From JAJZNI01 sp035624785 (lineage in GTDB: Bacteria > Chloroflexota > Dormibacteria > Aeolococcales > Aeolococcaceae), in NCBI GenBank assembly GCA_035624785.1, contig DASPQV010000008.1:55796-119795 (forward strand): a DNA stretch of 64,000 nucleotides, given 5' to 3'. The translations under genes and the position numbers were made by a program. Shown in pieces: positions 44,040-51,888 of this stretch (positions are counted from its first letter, which is position 1; every line of letters begins with the position of its first letter). The notes beneath the pieces are model-generated. The model saw nothing but the letters and a program-made list of their open reading frames with translations, had not been told where the DNA came from and made no database searches.

Positions 44040-45722
44040 TCAGCAGGGGTTGGCGAAGGCCCCGCTGTTGTTGTCGTCGTACTGCCTGACGATGGCTCCC
44101 CCGCCTCCGAAGGTCCAGTAGGCGAGCTTGTAGAGGGGCCCGTACTGGGCGTCCTTGCCGTAATTGCTGATGGTGTAGGGCAGGGTGTCACCCACCCCCC
44201 AATCGCACTTGCTGGCGCTACCCGAGTCACCGGGGCCGGCGGTCGCCGTGCTCACCGTCGAGTAGTAGGGATAGAAGTTCACCGGGGTGCCGTCGTCACT
44301 GACCGGTGGATCGGTGCAGCCCTCGCCGGTGAGCCGGACGCAGCTGCCACCGAAATCCGACGCCTCGATGCGGGGCAGGTCGGCCTCGAAGGCGAGCTGC
44401 GGATAGGCTGACGTGTAGTTCTCGCCGGTCAGCGGGCTGCTGAACAGGATTGAGGTCGCGTTCCGCTCCGTGCCGTTGGGCCAGTAGTGGTTGTACGAGG
44501 TGCCGTCGAACCCCGGGTCGTTGGCCGCCACGCAGTAGGCAGCCGGCTGGTTCCCGGGCGGCATGTAGCTGAAGTTGATGTTCTGGGTGTCCGAGTAGCA
44601 GCCGTAGTCGTCGCCGTCCGCCGGCTCCTGGTCACCGGGGACCCCCTCCTCGCCGTTGCACAACCCGGTGTTGGCGTCGAGGTGGGTGCAGAAGTCGAAG
44701 TGTCCGGTCTCGGCGTCGAAGGCGACGTTGTAGCTGTGCGCTGCCCACGGCACCCGGGTGGTCGGACCGCTGGTCGAGTACATGGGATGGAAGTCATAGG
44801 GGATCTCGGTGCACGAGCTGCCTTCGGGGGCGTACTGGATCTGGCCGAAGCCGTTGGCGGCGCTGGCCACCATCGAGCCAGTCTGGTGGGTGGTGTTGTC
44901 GGTCACCGCCGTGGACAGGCCCTGTGAGGTGTCGCTCAGGGTCACGGTGACGTTGTCTCCCTGGTTCAGGAAGAGGGTGTCGTTGTTGGCCCGCCCGGCC
45001 ACCGGCTGGGGGTCGCCGGAGTTGATGAACTGGAAGTCCAGCGGGTTGGGCGGACCGAGTGGTGCGCCGTTGCGGGTCAGGTAGGCGAAGTTCACGTACT
45101 CGATGGAGCCGACCTCCGCGGTGCAGGTCGGGTTGAGGGTGGTCCCGTTGATCGGGTCCTCGGCGAGGCTGTCGATGGTCAGGGCGACGCACCAGCGGGT
45201 CGCGTCGCAGCTGTCATCGGCGAACTGCGGGGCGAACCCGGGCGGGTAGAACTGCAGCTCCATGTAGGCTGCACCCGGCGCGTTCTGGTAGCTCCCCGGC
45301 ACCGATGGGTCGACGATGTTGCTGTCGCTGTCGGGGGTGCAGTGATCGGTCTGCTCCGGGTAGGACTGAGTCGCGCACATGGCCATGCCGAACCAGTACG
45401 CCGGCGTGATCTCGCCGCTGTAGCCCTTCTCGTCGTTGAAGGCGCCCGGGGGCTCGACCGGCAGGGTCAGGTTGTACTGCATGTGGTTGCCCGAGCCCGG
45501 CTGGTCCGAGTAGAAGAGCACCGAGGGTTCGTCGTGCCCCACGTAGTGACCGAAGGCCGTCTGGGCGTCGGCCACCTCGGTGCACAGCCGGAGATTGTTG
45601 CCGCAGCCGCTCCAGGAAACGCTCCCGTTCGACCAGGACTGGGCGGCGCCGCCCACCGTCGCCGCGGCCGCGGCCACTCCGACGATCCCGGCGAGGCTCA
45701 AAAGACGGGGAATCTTCAACAC
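44040..45722 (-). CDS. Secreted protein of unknown function
   Basis: I do not recognise the family. The 560-residue product begins with a signal peptide (IPRLLSLAGIVGVAAAAATVGGA, with AQS near the probable cleavage site). The mature part is rich in Asn, Asp, Gly, Tyr and Cys with no membrane segment. Cysteines occur in spaced groups (GCGNNLRLC; MCATQSYPEQTDHC; DDSCDATRWC; DFCTHLDANTGLC), suggesting disulfides and an extracellular role. It ends with NNSGAFANPC. GGAGG precedes the start; GTG 45722 or TTG 45719 are both possible. A decayed paralogue lies at 46183-46517, so this is a small duplicated family in an island between queA and ruvB. Confidence 0.75.
   Translation of the reverse strand: MLKIPRLLSLAGIVGVAAAAATVGGAAQSWSNGSVSWSGCGNNLRLCTEVADAQTAFGHYVGHDEPSVLFYSDQPGSGNHMQYNLTLPVEPPGAFNDEKGYSGEITPAYWFGMAMCATQSYPEQTDHCTPDSDSNIVDPSVPGSYQNAPGAAYMELQFYPPGFAPQFADDSCDATRWCVALTIDSLAEDPINGTTLNPTCTAEVGSIEYVNFAYLTRNGAPLGPPNPLDFQFINSGDPQPVAGRANNDTLFLNQGDNVTVTLSDTSQGLSTAVTDNTTHQTGSMVASAANGFGQIQYAPEGSSCTEIPYDFHPMYSTSGPTTRVPWAAHSYNVAFDAETGHFDFCTHLDANTGLCNGEEGVPGDQEPADGDDYGCYSDTQNINFSYMPPGNQPAAYCVAANDPGFDGTSYNHYWPNGTERNATSILFSSPLTGENYTSAYPQLAFEADLPRIEASDFGGSCVRLTGEGCTDPPVSDDGTPVNFYPYYSTVSTATAGPGDSGSASKCDWGVGDTLPYTISNYGKDAQYGPLYKLAYWTFGGGGAIVRQYDDNNSGAFANPC
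44047..44070 (-). repeat. 24-bp exact direct repeat, copy 1 (3' end of the secreted-protein gene)
   Basis: These 24 bases recur exactly at 46187-46210, 2,140 bp away, in the same orientation. They encode the NSGAFANP C-terminus in both copies, marking the end of a duplicated gene unit. Confidence 0.85.
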
Positions 45723-46182
45723 GTGTCCTCCACCCGCGACCCGATCGGTCCGCGGATCGTTCTCTCCTTCCGGTCAGCGCCCTGACTGCGAGGCTCCTGG
45801 TGCCGATCCGGGCGGGTGACTGGATCCGCGCCGGCTCGCCCCCCGGGACGGCCCGTGTCATCAGGGGCCGCTCCCCGCGTCGCCGGGGAGCCCATGGTTC
45901 AACGTGTGCGCTCAGCCCAGCGGTGGGGGCCGGCCGCGCTGCCCGATGCCGGTACGAGCCGGAGGGCGCCCCAGCGACCCGCGCGGCGAGGTCGCATGAG
46001 ACCGGCGGACGACCTCACCCATTCGCCCAGGCCCCTTACTCGATCATCGGACCCACCGCGGCTCCCGCCGCGCGTCCGGTCCCGTCCTGCCGCGAGTATG
46101 TGGGCACGTACCGGGGGAGGCAATGGGCGACTCCGGAGACGTGGCGGGGCGCGGCCGCACGGCAGCCCCTCCCGTCGTGTCG
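45723..46182. other. Gap between the secreted-protein gene and its decayed paralogue
   Basis: No coding sequence is supported here. It contains a GC hairpin (GCTCCCC 45870-45876 with GGGGAGC 45885-45891). Near 46150-46175 there is an imperfect copy of the hairpin that follows the intact secreted-protein gene. The open frames across it are shadow-like. Confidence 0.4.
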
Positions 46183-46517
46183 TCAAGGGTTGGCGAAGGC
46201 CCCGCTGTTGAAGTTCTGGAAGGTCAGGCCGGCAGCGTCATCCCCACGAACTTCCAGAACCACTGGGGCAGCGGCGTCCCGTGCTCGGCGTCCTTGCCGG
46301 AGTTGTCGATGCTGTTGGGTAGGCGAGCGTTCGAATGGAAGTGCACCGGCGGATCGTGGTGGCCGAGGCAGTGGCCGAAGACCGACAGGGGATCGACGAC
46401 CTCGGGCTACATGCGAACGTCGTCGCCGCATCCCCTCGACGAGCACCAGTCGTTGCCCGCCTGCGCAGCGGTGCCGGTCGGGGCCGACGCGGCCGCGATG
46501 ATCACGAGGCGAGGAGG
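46183..46517 (-). pseudogene. Decayed, internally deleted paralogue of the secreted protein
   Basis: The minus strand encodes PPRLVIIAAA, then TAAQAGNDWCSSRGCGDD, a TAG stop after DVRM, and VFGHCLGHHDPPVHFHSN. These align with IPRLLSLAG, GAAQSWSNG, GCGNNLRL and FGHYVGHDEPSVLFYSD of the intact gene at 44040-45722. It then jumps directly to the C-terminal part: IDNSGKDAEHG (intact: ISNYGKDAQYG). A frame change follows, ending FNSGAFANP (intact: NNSGAFANPC). About 430 residues are therefore missing. A 24-bp exact repeat marks the shared 3' end. It carries a stop, a frameshift and a large deletion. Confidence 0.8.
46187..46210 (-). repeat. 24-bp exact direct repeat, copy 2 (3' end of the decayed paralogue)
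   Basis: Identical to 44047-44070. Recombination between these copies could delete the intact gene and leave one chimaeric 3' end. Confidence 0.85.
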
Positions 46518-46562
46518 TCTCGGGTACCGCCTCGGGCAGATCGGGAGTTGGCAGGCGAGGGG

Positions 46563-47609
46563 TCAGGCCGGGAAGAGGGTGGCCTGCGCGGAGCCCTCCC
46601 CGGGAGTGCCGCTCGGGGCGGTGCGCCCCAGGTGCTGGTAGGCCGCCCGCGTGGCCAGGCGTCCCCGGGGCGTCCGCACCACCAGGCCGAGCCGGATGAG
46701 GTACGGCTCCACCACGTCCTCGATGGTCTCGGGCTCCTCCTGGACCGAGACGGCGATGGTCTGGATCCCGGCGGGGTGCCCGGACAGCGCGCCGCAGAGC
46801 ACCCCCAGGACGCGCCGGTCCATCTCGTCGAGCCCGAGCGAGTCGATGCCCAGGACGTCGAGCGCCGACCGGGCCACGGTCTCGTCGATGCGCCCGCCGG
46901 CTCGAACCTGCGCATAGTCCCGGGCCCGGCGGAGCAGCCGGTTGGCGACCCGGGGGGTGCCCCTCGCCCTCTCGGCGAGCAGCCGCGCGCCGTCAGGGTC
47001 GATGCCCACGTCGAGGATCCGCGCCGAACGGAAGACGATCGCGGTCAGCTCGTCGACCCCGTAGTAGTCGAGCCGGAAGGTGACCCCGAAACGGTCGCGA
47101 AGCGGGCCCCCCAGGGCTCCCGCCCGGGTGGTCGCCCCGATCACGGTGAACGGTCTCAGGCTCAATCTCAACGCCTGCGCTCCCGCCCCCTTTCCCGCCA
47201 CGAAGTCGAAGGCGAGCGCCTCCATCGCCGGATAGAGGGCCTCCTCCACCGACCGGTTGAGCCGGTGGATCTCGTCGATGAAGAAGACGTCGCCGTCATT
47301 CAGCGCGGTGAGGATCGAGGCCAGCATCCCCTGGTGCTCCAGGGCTGGGCCGCTGGTCAGCCTCGCCTGCACCCCCATCTCGGCGGCGATGATCTGGGCG
47401 AGGGTGGTCTTGCCGAGCCCCGGCGGTCCGTAGAGCAGGACGTGGTCCACCGGCTCGCCCCGGGCGCGCGCCGCCTCCATCAGGATCCCGACCTGCTCGC
47501 GAATGGCCGGCTGGCCGACGAATTCCTGGAGCCGCCGGGGGCGGAGCACCGCCTCGACCGCCCTCTCCTCCTCGAACTCGCCGGGGCTGACCAGGCGGGT
47601 GTCGGTCAC
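46563..47609 (-). CDS. ruvB: Holliday junction branch migration helicase RuvB
   Basis: Hexameric AAA+ motor that drives branch migration with RuvA. Walker A LLYGPPGLGKTTLA, Walker B VFFIDEIHRL, sensor 1 TVIGATTRAGALGGPLRDRFG and the arginine-finger region RDRFG are present. A winged-helix C-terminus (GHPAGIQTIAVSVQEEPETIEDVVEPYLIRLGLVVRTPRGRLAT) follows. The 348 residues are typical. GTG 47609 overlaps the ruvA stop as GTGA. It is the last gene of yebC-ruvC-ruvA-ruvB before the accessory island. Confidence 0.96.
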   Translation of the reverse strand: MTDTRLVSPGEFEEERAVEAVLRPRRLQEFVGQPAIREQVGILMEAARARGEPVDHVLLYGPPGLGKTTLAQIIAAEMGVQARLTSGPALEHQGMLASILTALNDGDVFFIDEIHRLNRSVEEALYPAMEALAFDFVAGKGAGAQALRLSLRPFTVIGATTRAGALGGPLRDRFGVTFRLDYYGVDELTAIVFRSARILDVGIDPDGARLLAERARGTPRVANRLLRRARDYAQVRAGGRIDETVARSALDVLGIDSLGLDEMDRRVLGVLCGALSGHPAGIQTIAVSVQEEPETIEDVVEPYLIRLGLVVRTPRGRLATRAAYQHLGRTAPSGTPGEGSAQATLFPA

Positions 47610-48217
47610 CGGCGAGCCTCAGCGGTGTCGAGGAGCCGCAGCGCCCGCCCGACCAGGCCGGCGATGTCGCCGTCCTCGCCTGGGGCGGCCGCGGCGCGCA
47701 CCGCTGACCGGGCCTCCGCCTCGCGGAAACCGAGCCCGACCAGCCCGGCAATCGCCGCCTCGGCGAGCCGGGCCGCGGCCGACGGCGCCGCCGGCTCGGG
47801 GACCAGGGCCAGCTCGCCGAGGCGATCCCGCAGCTCCAGGACCACCCTCTCTGCGGTCTTGCGCCCGATCCCGGGCACCGTCGCCATCAGGGCGACGTCC
47901 CCCTCGCGGATGGCCCGGACCATGGTGGTCAGCTCGGCGCGGCCCAGGATGGAGAGGGCTGCCTTGGGCCCGATCCGCTCCACCCCGATGAGGAGGCGGA
48001 AGAGGCGCAGCTCGTCCCGCCGCATGAACCCGTAGAGGCGAATGGCGTCGGCGCTCACCGAGGTGTGGACGTGCAGGGTGACCTCCGCGTCGCCGGCCTC
48101 GTGGAGGGCGGCCAGGGTCCGGAGGTGACACTGCACGTGGTAGCCGACACCCCCCGCCTCCAGGATGGCCGCGTCGGGCTCCAGGGCAACCACCCGACCC
48201 CGCAGCCGGGCGATCAC
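47606..48217 (-). CDS. ruvA: Holliday junction DNA-binding subunit RuvA
   Basis: Tetramer that holds the four-way junction for RuvB. OB-fold domain I (VIARLRGRVVALEPDAAILEAGGVGYHVQC), helix-hairpin-helix repeats (LLIGVERIGPKAALSILG and ALMATVPGIGRKTAERVVLELRDRL) and a C-terminal RuvB-binding helix bundle (IAGLVGLGFREAEARSAV) are present. GTG 48217 overlaps the ruvC stop as GTGA; the product is 203 residues. The long upstream open frame belongs to ruvC in another frame. Confidence 0.95.
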   Translation of the reverse strand: MIARLRGRVVALEPDAAILEAGGVGYHVQCHLRTLAALHEAGDAEVTLHVHTSVSADAIRLYGFMRRDELRLFRLLIGVERIGPKAALSILGRAELTTMVRAIREGDVALMATVPGIGRKTAERVVLELRDRLGELALVPEPAAPSAAARLAEAAIAGLVGLGFREAEARSAVRAAAAPGEDGDIAGLVGRALRLLDTAEARR

Positions 48218-48804
48218 CGGGGGCCCGCTCCGACCGCGGGCCCGGACAGCAGGGTCCGGCGGCGCGCCGCGGCGACCGCCGCCTCCAGTCCCGGGGTCAC
48301 GGCCGCGCCGCGCCGCGATCCCGAACGGGTGAGCAGAGCCTCCCGGTGGTGGTGGCAGATGGCGACGGCGCAGGCGTCGGCGGTGTCGTCGGTTCCCCCG
48401 ATGCGATCGACCCCGAGCAGGGCGGCGCACATCCGGGTCACCTGGGGCTTGCTGGCGGCGCCGTAGCCGGCGACCGACTCCTTCACCTGGGTGGGGGTGT
48501 ACTCGGCCACGGGGATGCCCGCTCCCACCAGGGTGCACAGGATGACGCCGCGCGCCTCGGCCACCCGCATTGCGGTCTGGCGGTTGGTCGAGAAGAAGAG
48601 CCGCTCGACCGCGGCGACCTCGGGGCGGAGCCGCCTCGCCAGCGCGGCCAGCGAGCGCCCGAGGTCGAGCAGGCGCTGGCCGTCGCTCGCCTCGTCCGAG
48701 GTCTCCAGGCAGTCGGCGAAGACGAGGCTGAGGGACCCGGGATGGCCATCCACCAGGGCGACGCCGCTGCGTCCAAGGCCCGGATCCACCCCGAGTACGC
48801 GCAA
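48214..48804 (-). CDS. ruvC: Crossover junction endodeoxyribonuclease RuvC
   Basis: Resolves Holliday junctions. The RNase H-like fold begins LRVLGVDPGLGRSGVALV with the first catalytic aspartate at residue 7. Next are AAVERLFFSTNRQTAMRVAEARGVIL with the catalytic glutamate, and GTDDTADACAVAICHHH with the late aspartates. I place the start at TTG 48804, five bases past the yebC stop, giving 196 residues. No ATG or GTG precedes the conserved block in this frame without entering yebC. There is a C-terminal Ala/Arg-rich extension. Confidence 0.93.
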   Translation of the reverse strand: MRVLGVDPGLGRSGVALVDGHPGSLSLVFADCLETSDEASDGQRLLDLGRSLAALARRLRPEVAAVERLFFSTNRQTAMRVAEARGVILCTLVGAGIPVAEYTPTQVKESVAGYGAASKPQVTRMCAALLGVDRIGGTDDTADACAVAICHHHREALLTRSGSRRGAAVTPGLEAAVAAARRRTLLSGPAVGAGPR

Positions 48805-48808
48805 CGGC

Positions 48809-49570
48809 CTATGACCCCACCGACTCCAGGACCTCGTCCGGGATCTCGGCATTGGCGTAGACCTGCTGGACGTCGTCGTGCTCCTCGAGGCTCTCGAGGA
48901 GGCGGAGCACGGCGCGGGCCTGGTTCGCCTCCAGGGCGACCGAGGTGATCGGGTTCATGGTCACGTCGGCGGACTCCAGCTCGTATCCGGACGCCTCGAG
49001 CTTGCGCCGAGCCTCCTCGAAGAGGGCCGGCGCCAGGGTGACCTGCACCGACCGGCCGTCGACCGAGATGTCGCCGTCGTCGCCGACATCGACGGCGTCC
49101 AGCAGCTCCAGGGCTATCTCGTTCGGGTCGCGCTTGCCGGAGGCCACCCGGATCACCCCTTGGTTGGAGAACATCCAGGCCACGCTGTTGGTCTCTCCCA
49201 GCGAGCCGCCGGCGTGGGTGAACAGGCTGCGGATGGCGGCAACCGTGCGGTTGCGGTTGTCGGTCACCACGTCGACCATGATCGCCACGCCGTGGGGCCC
49301 GTATCCCTCGTAGCGAACCTCGTCGAGGTGCTCCCCCTCCTTGCCCCCGGCGCCGCGCTGGATGGCTCTCTCGATGTTGTCGGCGGGCATGTTGGCCTCC
49401 CGAGCCTTCTGCACGGCCAGGCGGAGCCGGAAGTTGCCCGCCGGATCGGCGCCGCCCTCCCGGGCCGCCACCGAGAGCTCGCGCGCCATCTTGGTGAACA
49501 CCTGCCCACGCCGGGCATCGACGACCGCCTTCTTGTGCTTGATCCCCGCCCACTTGCTGTGACCGGACAT
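48809..49570 (-). CDS. yebC: YebC/TACO1 family protein
   Basis: Full-length family member of 253 residues. It starts MSGHSKWAGIKHKKAVVDARRGQVFTKMARELSVAAREGGADPAGNFRLRLAVQKAREANMPADNIERAIQRG and continues with YEGYGPHGVAIMVDVVTDNRNRTVAAIRSLFTHAGGSLGETNSVAWMF. Homologues help ribosomes through polyproline stretches or act as DNA-binding regulators. ATG 49570 is preceded by GGAGG. It heads the ruvCAB run, with a LexA-type box overlapping its promoter. Confidence 0.95.
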   Translation of the reverse strand: MSGHSKWAGIKHKKAVVDARRGQVFTKMARELSVAAREGGADPAGNFRLRLAVQKAREANMPADNIERAIQRGAGGKEGEHLDEVRYEGYGPHGVAIMVDVVTDNRNRTVAAIRSLFTHAGGSLGETNSVAWMFSNQGVIRVASGKRDPNEIALELLDAVDVGDDGDISVDGRSVQVTLAPALFEEARRKLEASGYELESADVTMNPITSVALEANQARAVLRLLESLEEHDDVQQVYANAEIPDEVLESVGS

Positions 49571-49584
49571 GGCGCCTCCGGAGC

Positions 49585-49605
49585 CGAACGGACGTTCAGA
49601 TTCTA
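49585..49605 (-). promoter_or_regulatory. yebC-ruvCAB promoter with LexA-type SOS box
   Basis: TAGAAT (49600-49605, minus strand) matches the -10 consensus at 5/6. It is followed at once by CGAACGGACGTTCA (49585-49598, plus-strand reading), one base from the LexA consensus CGAAC-N4-GTTCG. The predicted transcription start falls inside the box, so a repressor would block initiation. ruvCAB is an SOS operon in many bacteria. The -35 is poor. Confidence 0.65.
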
Positions 49606-49751
49606 GCCCCTCCCCCCGCCGCTCAGTGTATGGCCGGAGACTGGCCCTCTCCATCCCACTCCCCTTCGCACCGCTGATCCCCGCCGAACGGGACGGCGTC
49701 CCGCGAGCAACCGCGACGCCATCGGTCCCCGGTGGTTTGGCGACCGCCGCG

Positions 49752-49779
49752 TTGACAGCGAGGAGGTTCTGGGTAACCT
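49752..49779 (+). promoter_or_regulatory. Promoter of the candidate non-coding RNA
   Basis: A perfect TTGACA (49752-49757) is followed after 16 bp by TAACCT (49774-49779), giving a predicted start near 49786. It points rightward, away from yebC and towards the structured region and terminator. Confidence 0.5.
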
Positions 49780-49785
49780 AGAGGG

Positions 49786-50091
49786 TGGACGACACCGTGC
49801 ACACGGAGGTTGGTTTCGGTGCGTTCGATCTTCCGGTACCTGAGGCACACTCGAGCCGAGGGTTGAGGCCCGGAATCGGGCCCAGAGAGCGCGTGGCGGT
49901 GCGGCCGTGAGATCGCCGACGGGCGGTCCGGCAGGGTGGTTGGAACCAGAGGCGCCGCCGGCGCCGCGATGGGAGCGCGATCCGGGCGGACCACCGGGCA
50001 CCTGAGGGTGCCTCCATAAGGCCCGGCACATTCCGCCGGGCTGCCGTGATACGGCAAGAGCTTTGGGGGCCGGCGAGTCCGGCCCCTTTCT
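49786..50091 (+). ncRNA. Candidate structured non-coding RNA of about 305 nt
   Basis: Between yebC and the glycosylase gene (both leftward) the plus strand has a promoter-like element, a chain of strong hairpins and a terminator. Hairpins: GGCCCG-GAAT-CGGGCC (49867-49882), GGCACC-TGAG-GGTGCC (49997-50012), GCCCGGC-7 nt-GCCGGGC (50021-50041) and TGCCGT-GAT-ACGGCA (50042-50056). A short frame with GGAGG nine bases before GTG (49819-49866, 15 residues VRSIFRYLRHTRAEG) lies near the 5' end. I could not match it to tmRNA, RNase P RNA, SRP RNA or 6S RNA by eye. It may be a lineage-specific regulatory RNA. Confidence 0.5.
50066..50091 (+). terminator. Intrinsic terminator of the candidate non-coding RNA
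   Basis: GGGGCCGG (50066-50073) and CCGGCCCC (50079-50086) form a perfect 8-bp stem with loop CGAGT, followed by TTTCT. On the opposite strand there is no T-run, so it serves rightward transcription. It abuts the stop codon of the convergent glycosylase gene. Confidence 0.75.
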
Positions 50092-50773
50092 ATGCGCCCT
50101 GGTTGCGGCGCGAACCGGGATCACCGGCCGGATCTGGAACCGGGCGTGATACCGCCGGATGCCCCGCCCAGGCGAAGCGCAGCGGCCGCTCGGCGGCCCG
50201 CCTGATGCCGACCCGCGGTCCGACCACGAGGGGCGGCCGGGCGGCGGCGCCGAGCACCCTGAGCCGCGAGCACGGGTGGCAGACGTCGAGCCCGTTGTCG
50301 GCCAGGGTCAGGCCGAGGCCGGCGCCGACGTTCCCGGGCCCCCGGAGAAGCGCCGCGATCTCGGGCTCACGCCGGCGGTTTCCGGCCCGCCGGCGCCGCA
50401 CCGTCGCCTCTCCCCTGTCCGCCGCGGCGGCGCGCAGGAGCACCGCCCCCGGCGTGCCCGCCGGCTCGGTGACCAGGTTGGCGCAGAAGTGCACCCCATA
50501 TGAGAGGTACACGTAGAGGTGACCGGGTGGACCGAACATGATGGCGGCGCGCCCCACCGGTCCTCTGTGGGCGTGGGAGGCGGGGTCCTCGAGCCCCAGG
50601 TAGGCCTCCACCTCCACGATGACCGCCTCGACCTCGTCGTCGGTCCCGGGATCCGCGAGGAGCCGGGCGCCCACCAGGTCGGCGGCCACCTCCACGGTGG
50701 GACGGGCGAAGAACCGCCGGGACAGGGCTCGGGGCTGCCCCATCCGGGTCTCGGCCGAGGGCGCAGGCGGCAT
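50090..50773 (-). CDS. mpg: 3-methyladenine DNA glycosylase (AAG/MPG family)
   Basis: Excises alkylated and deaminated purines. The 227 residues have the AAG-fold pattern: LSRRFFARPTVEVAADLVGARLL, VIVEVEAYLGLEDPASHAHRGPVGRAAIMFGPPGHLYVYLSYGVHFCANLV with the catalytic glutamate in the VEVEAYLG segment, GAVLLRAAA, LRGPGNVGAGLGL and VGPRVGIRRAAERPLRFAW. It starts at GTG 50773 or slightly downstream. Its stop lies in the T-run of the convergent RNA terminator. Confidence 0.92.
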   Translation of the reverse strand: MPPAPSAETRMGQPRALSRRFFARPTVEVAADLVGARLLADPGTDDEVEAVIVEVEAYLGLEDPASHAHRGPVGRAAIMFGPPGHLYVYLSYGVHFCANLVTEPAGTPGAVLLRAAAADRGEATVRRRRAGNRRREPEIAALLRGPGNVGAGLGLTLADNGLDVCHPCSRLRVLGAAARPPLVVGPRVGIRRAAERPLRFAWAGHPAVSRPVPDPAGDPGSRRNQGA

Positions 50774-50907
50774 CTCCGCCGAATGGTACGAGCGGCCATG
50801 CTGAGGCGGCGGGAGGGAGGCCTCGCCCTGGGAATGCCCGGGGACGCCAGCTTCACTCGACCTCGCCGGCGGCTGTCAGCGTCCCCCTCGCTCGCAGCCG
50901 CGCTGGC

Positions 50908-51648
50908 TCAGGCGCCGGCTTGGGTCCGGGCTGGGGCGGTCCGATCGACCCGGTCCAGGCGATAGCCGACCCCGAACACGGTGGTGATCCGGAACGGCAG
51001 GTTGTCGAAGCGCTCGAACTTCTCGCGCAGCCAGCGCACGTGCACGTCCACCGTCTTCTGGTCGCCGTAGAAACGGCTTCCCCAGATCCGCTGGATGATG
51101 GTCTGCCGTGACTGCACCCTGCCGGCGTTGAGCAGCAGCAGTGAGAGCAGGTCGAACTCCTTGGGCGCAAGGTGCAGCTCCTCACCGTCGACGTGGACGG
51201 TGCGGGCTCCCCGGTCGATCCGGAAGTTGTCCAGCTCCTCGATCTCGCGATCCGCGACCGGCTCCTTGGCGCTCATCTCGGCGCGGCGCAGCACCGCCGA
51301 GATCCGGGCCAGCAGCTCGTTGAGCGAGAACGGCTTGGTGACGTAGTCGTCCGCGCCCACGTGGAGGCCGACCACCTTGTCCATCTCGGTTCCCTTGGCG
51401 GTCAGCATGATGATGGGCACGGTCATCTCCTGACGGAGAACGCGGCACACCTCCAGCCCCGACATCTCGGGCAGCATCAGGTCGAGGAGGATGAGGTCAG
51501 GACGGTGCCGCCGGGCAGCGGCCAGAGCCTCGGTGCCGGTGCTCGCCTCGGACACCGCGAAGCCCTCGTGGCTCAGGTTGTAGCGGAGAGTCTGGCGGAT
51601 CGAATCCTCGTCCTCGACGACCAGAATGTGCTTGCTCGAAGTCTTCAC
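50908..51648 (-). CDS. phoP: PhoP/RegX3-type response regulator
   Basis: OmpR-family regulator for phosphate limitation. Receiver domain: HILVVEDEDSIRQTLRYNLSHEGF, phosphoacceptor aspartate D56 in LILLDLMLPEMSG, and lysine in GADDYVTKPFSLNELLARI. The C-terminal winged helix is ELHLAPKEFDLLSLLLLNAGRVQSRQTIIQRIWGSRFYGDQKTVDVHVRWLREKFE, ending with the wing hairpin TVFGVGYRLD. It starts at GTG 51648 and is divergent from a histidine kinase gene, followed by the pst genes, which supports the phosphate assignment. No other gene is close downstream. Confidence 0.9.
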   Translation of the reverse strand: MKTSSKHILVVEDEDSIRQTLRYNLSHEGFAVSEASTGTEALAAARRHRPDLILLDLMLPEMSGLEVCRVLRQEMTVPIIMLTAKGTEMDKVVGLHVGADDYVTKPFSLNELLARISAVLRRAEMSAKEPVADREIEELDNFRIDRGARTVHVDGEELHLAPKEFDLLSLLLLNAGRVQSRQTIIQRIWGSRFYGDQKTVDVHVRWLREKFERFDNLPFRITTVFGVGYRLDRVDRTAPARTQAGA

Positions 51649-51806
51649 CGCATCGCTCCGGGGTGGCTCACGCTGCGGGGGTCCTCTGGGCGGTGGTCAT
51701 CCTCGACGCCGCCATTATGGCGGGTTGCCGATCCAGCCTGACCGGTCAGCCTGCTGGTCAGGAGTTGTCAGAGCATTAACGTGCGGCGCTGATCGGAGCC
51801 CCCCTG

Positions 51807-51845
51807 TTAACCGGCGATTAAGCAGCCGTCGTCATACGGTTATCG
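51807..51845. promoter_or_regulatory. Pho-box-like direct repeats between phoP and phoR
   Basis: TTAACC (51807-51812) and TTAAGC (51818-51823) start exactly 11 bp apart, and TTATCG (51840-51845) is 22 bp further on. PhoP proteins bind 11-bp-spaced direct repeats, TTAACA-type in Bacillus. The rest of the 240-bp divergent gap has no gene. Confidence 0.5.
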
Positions 51846-51888
51846 CCAGGCTCCGGTCCGGGCTCACGCTTGCGCGCCCTCGCAATGC

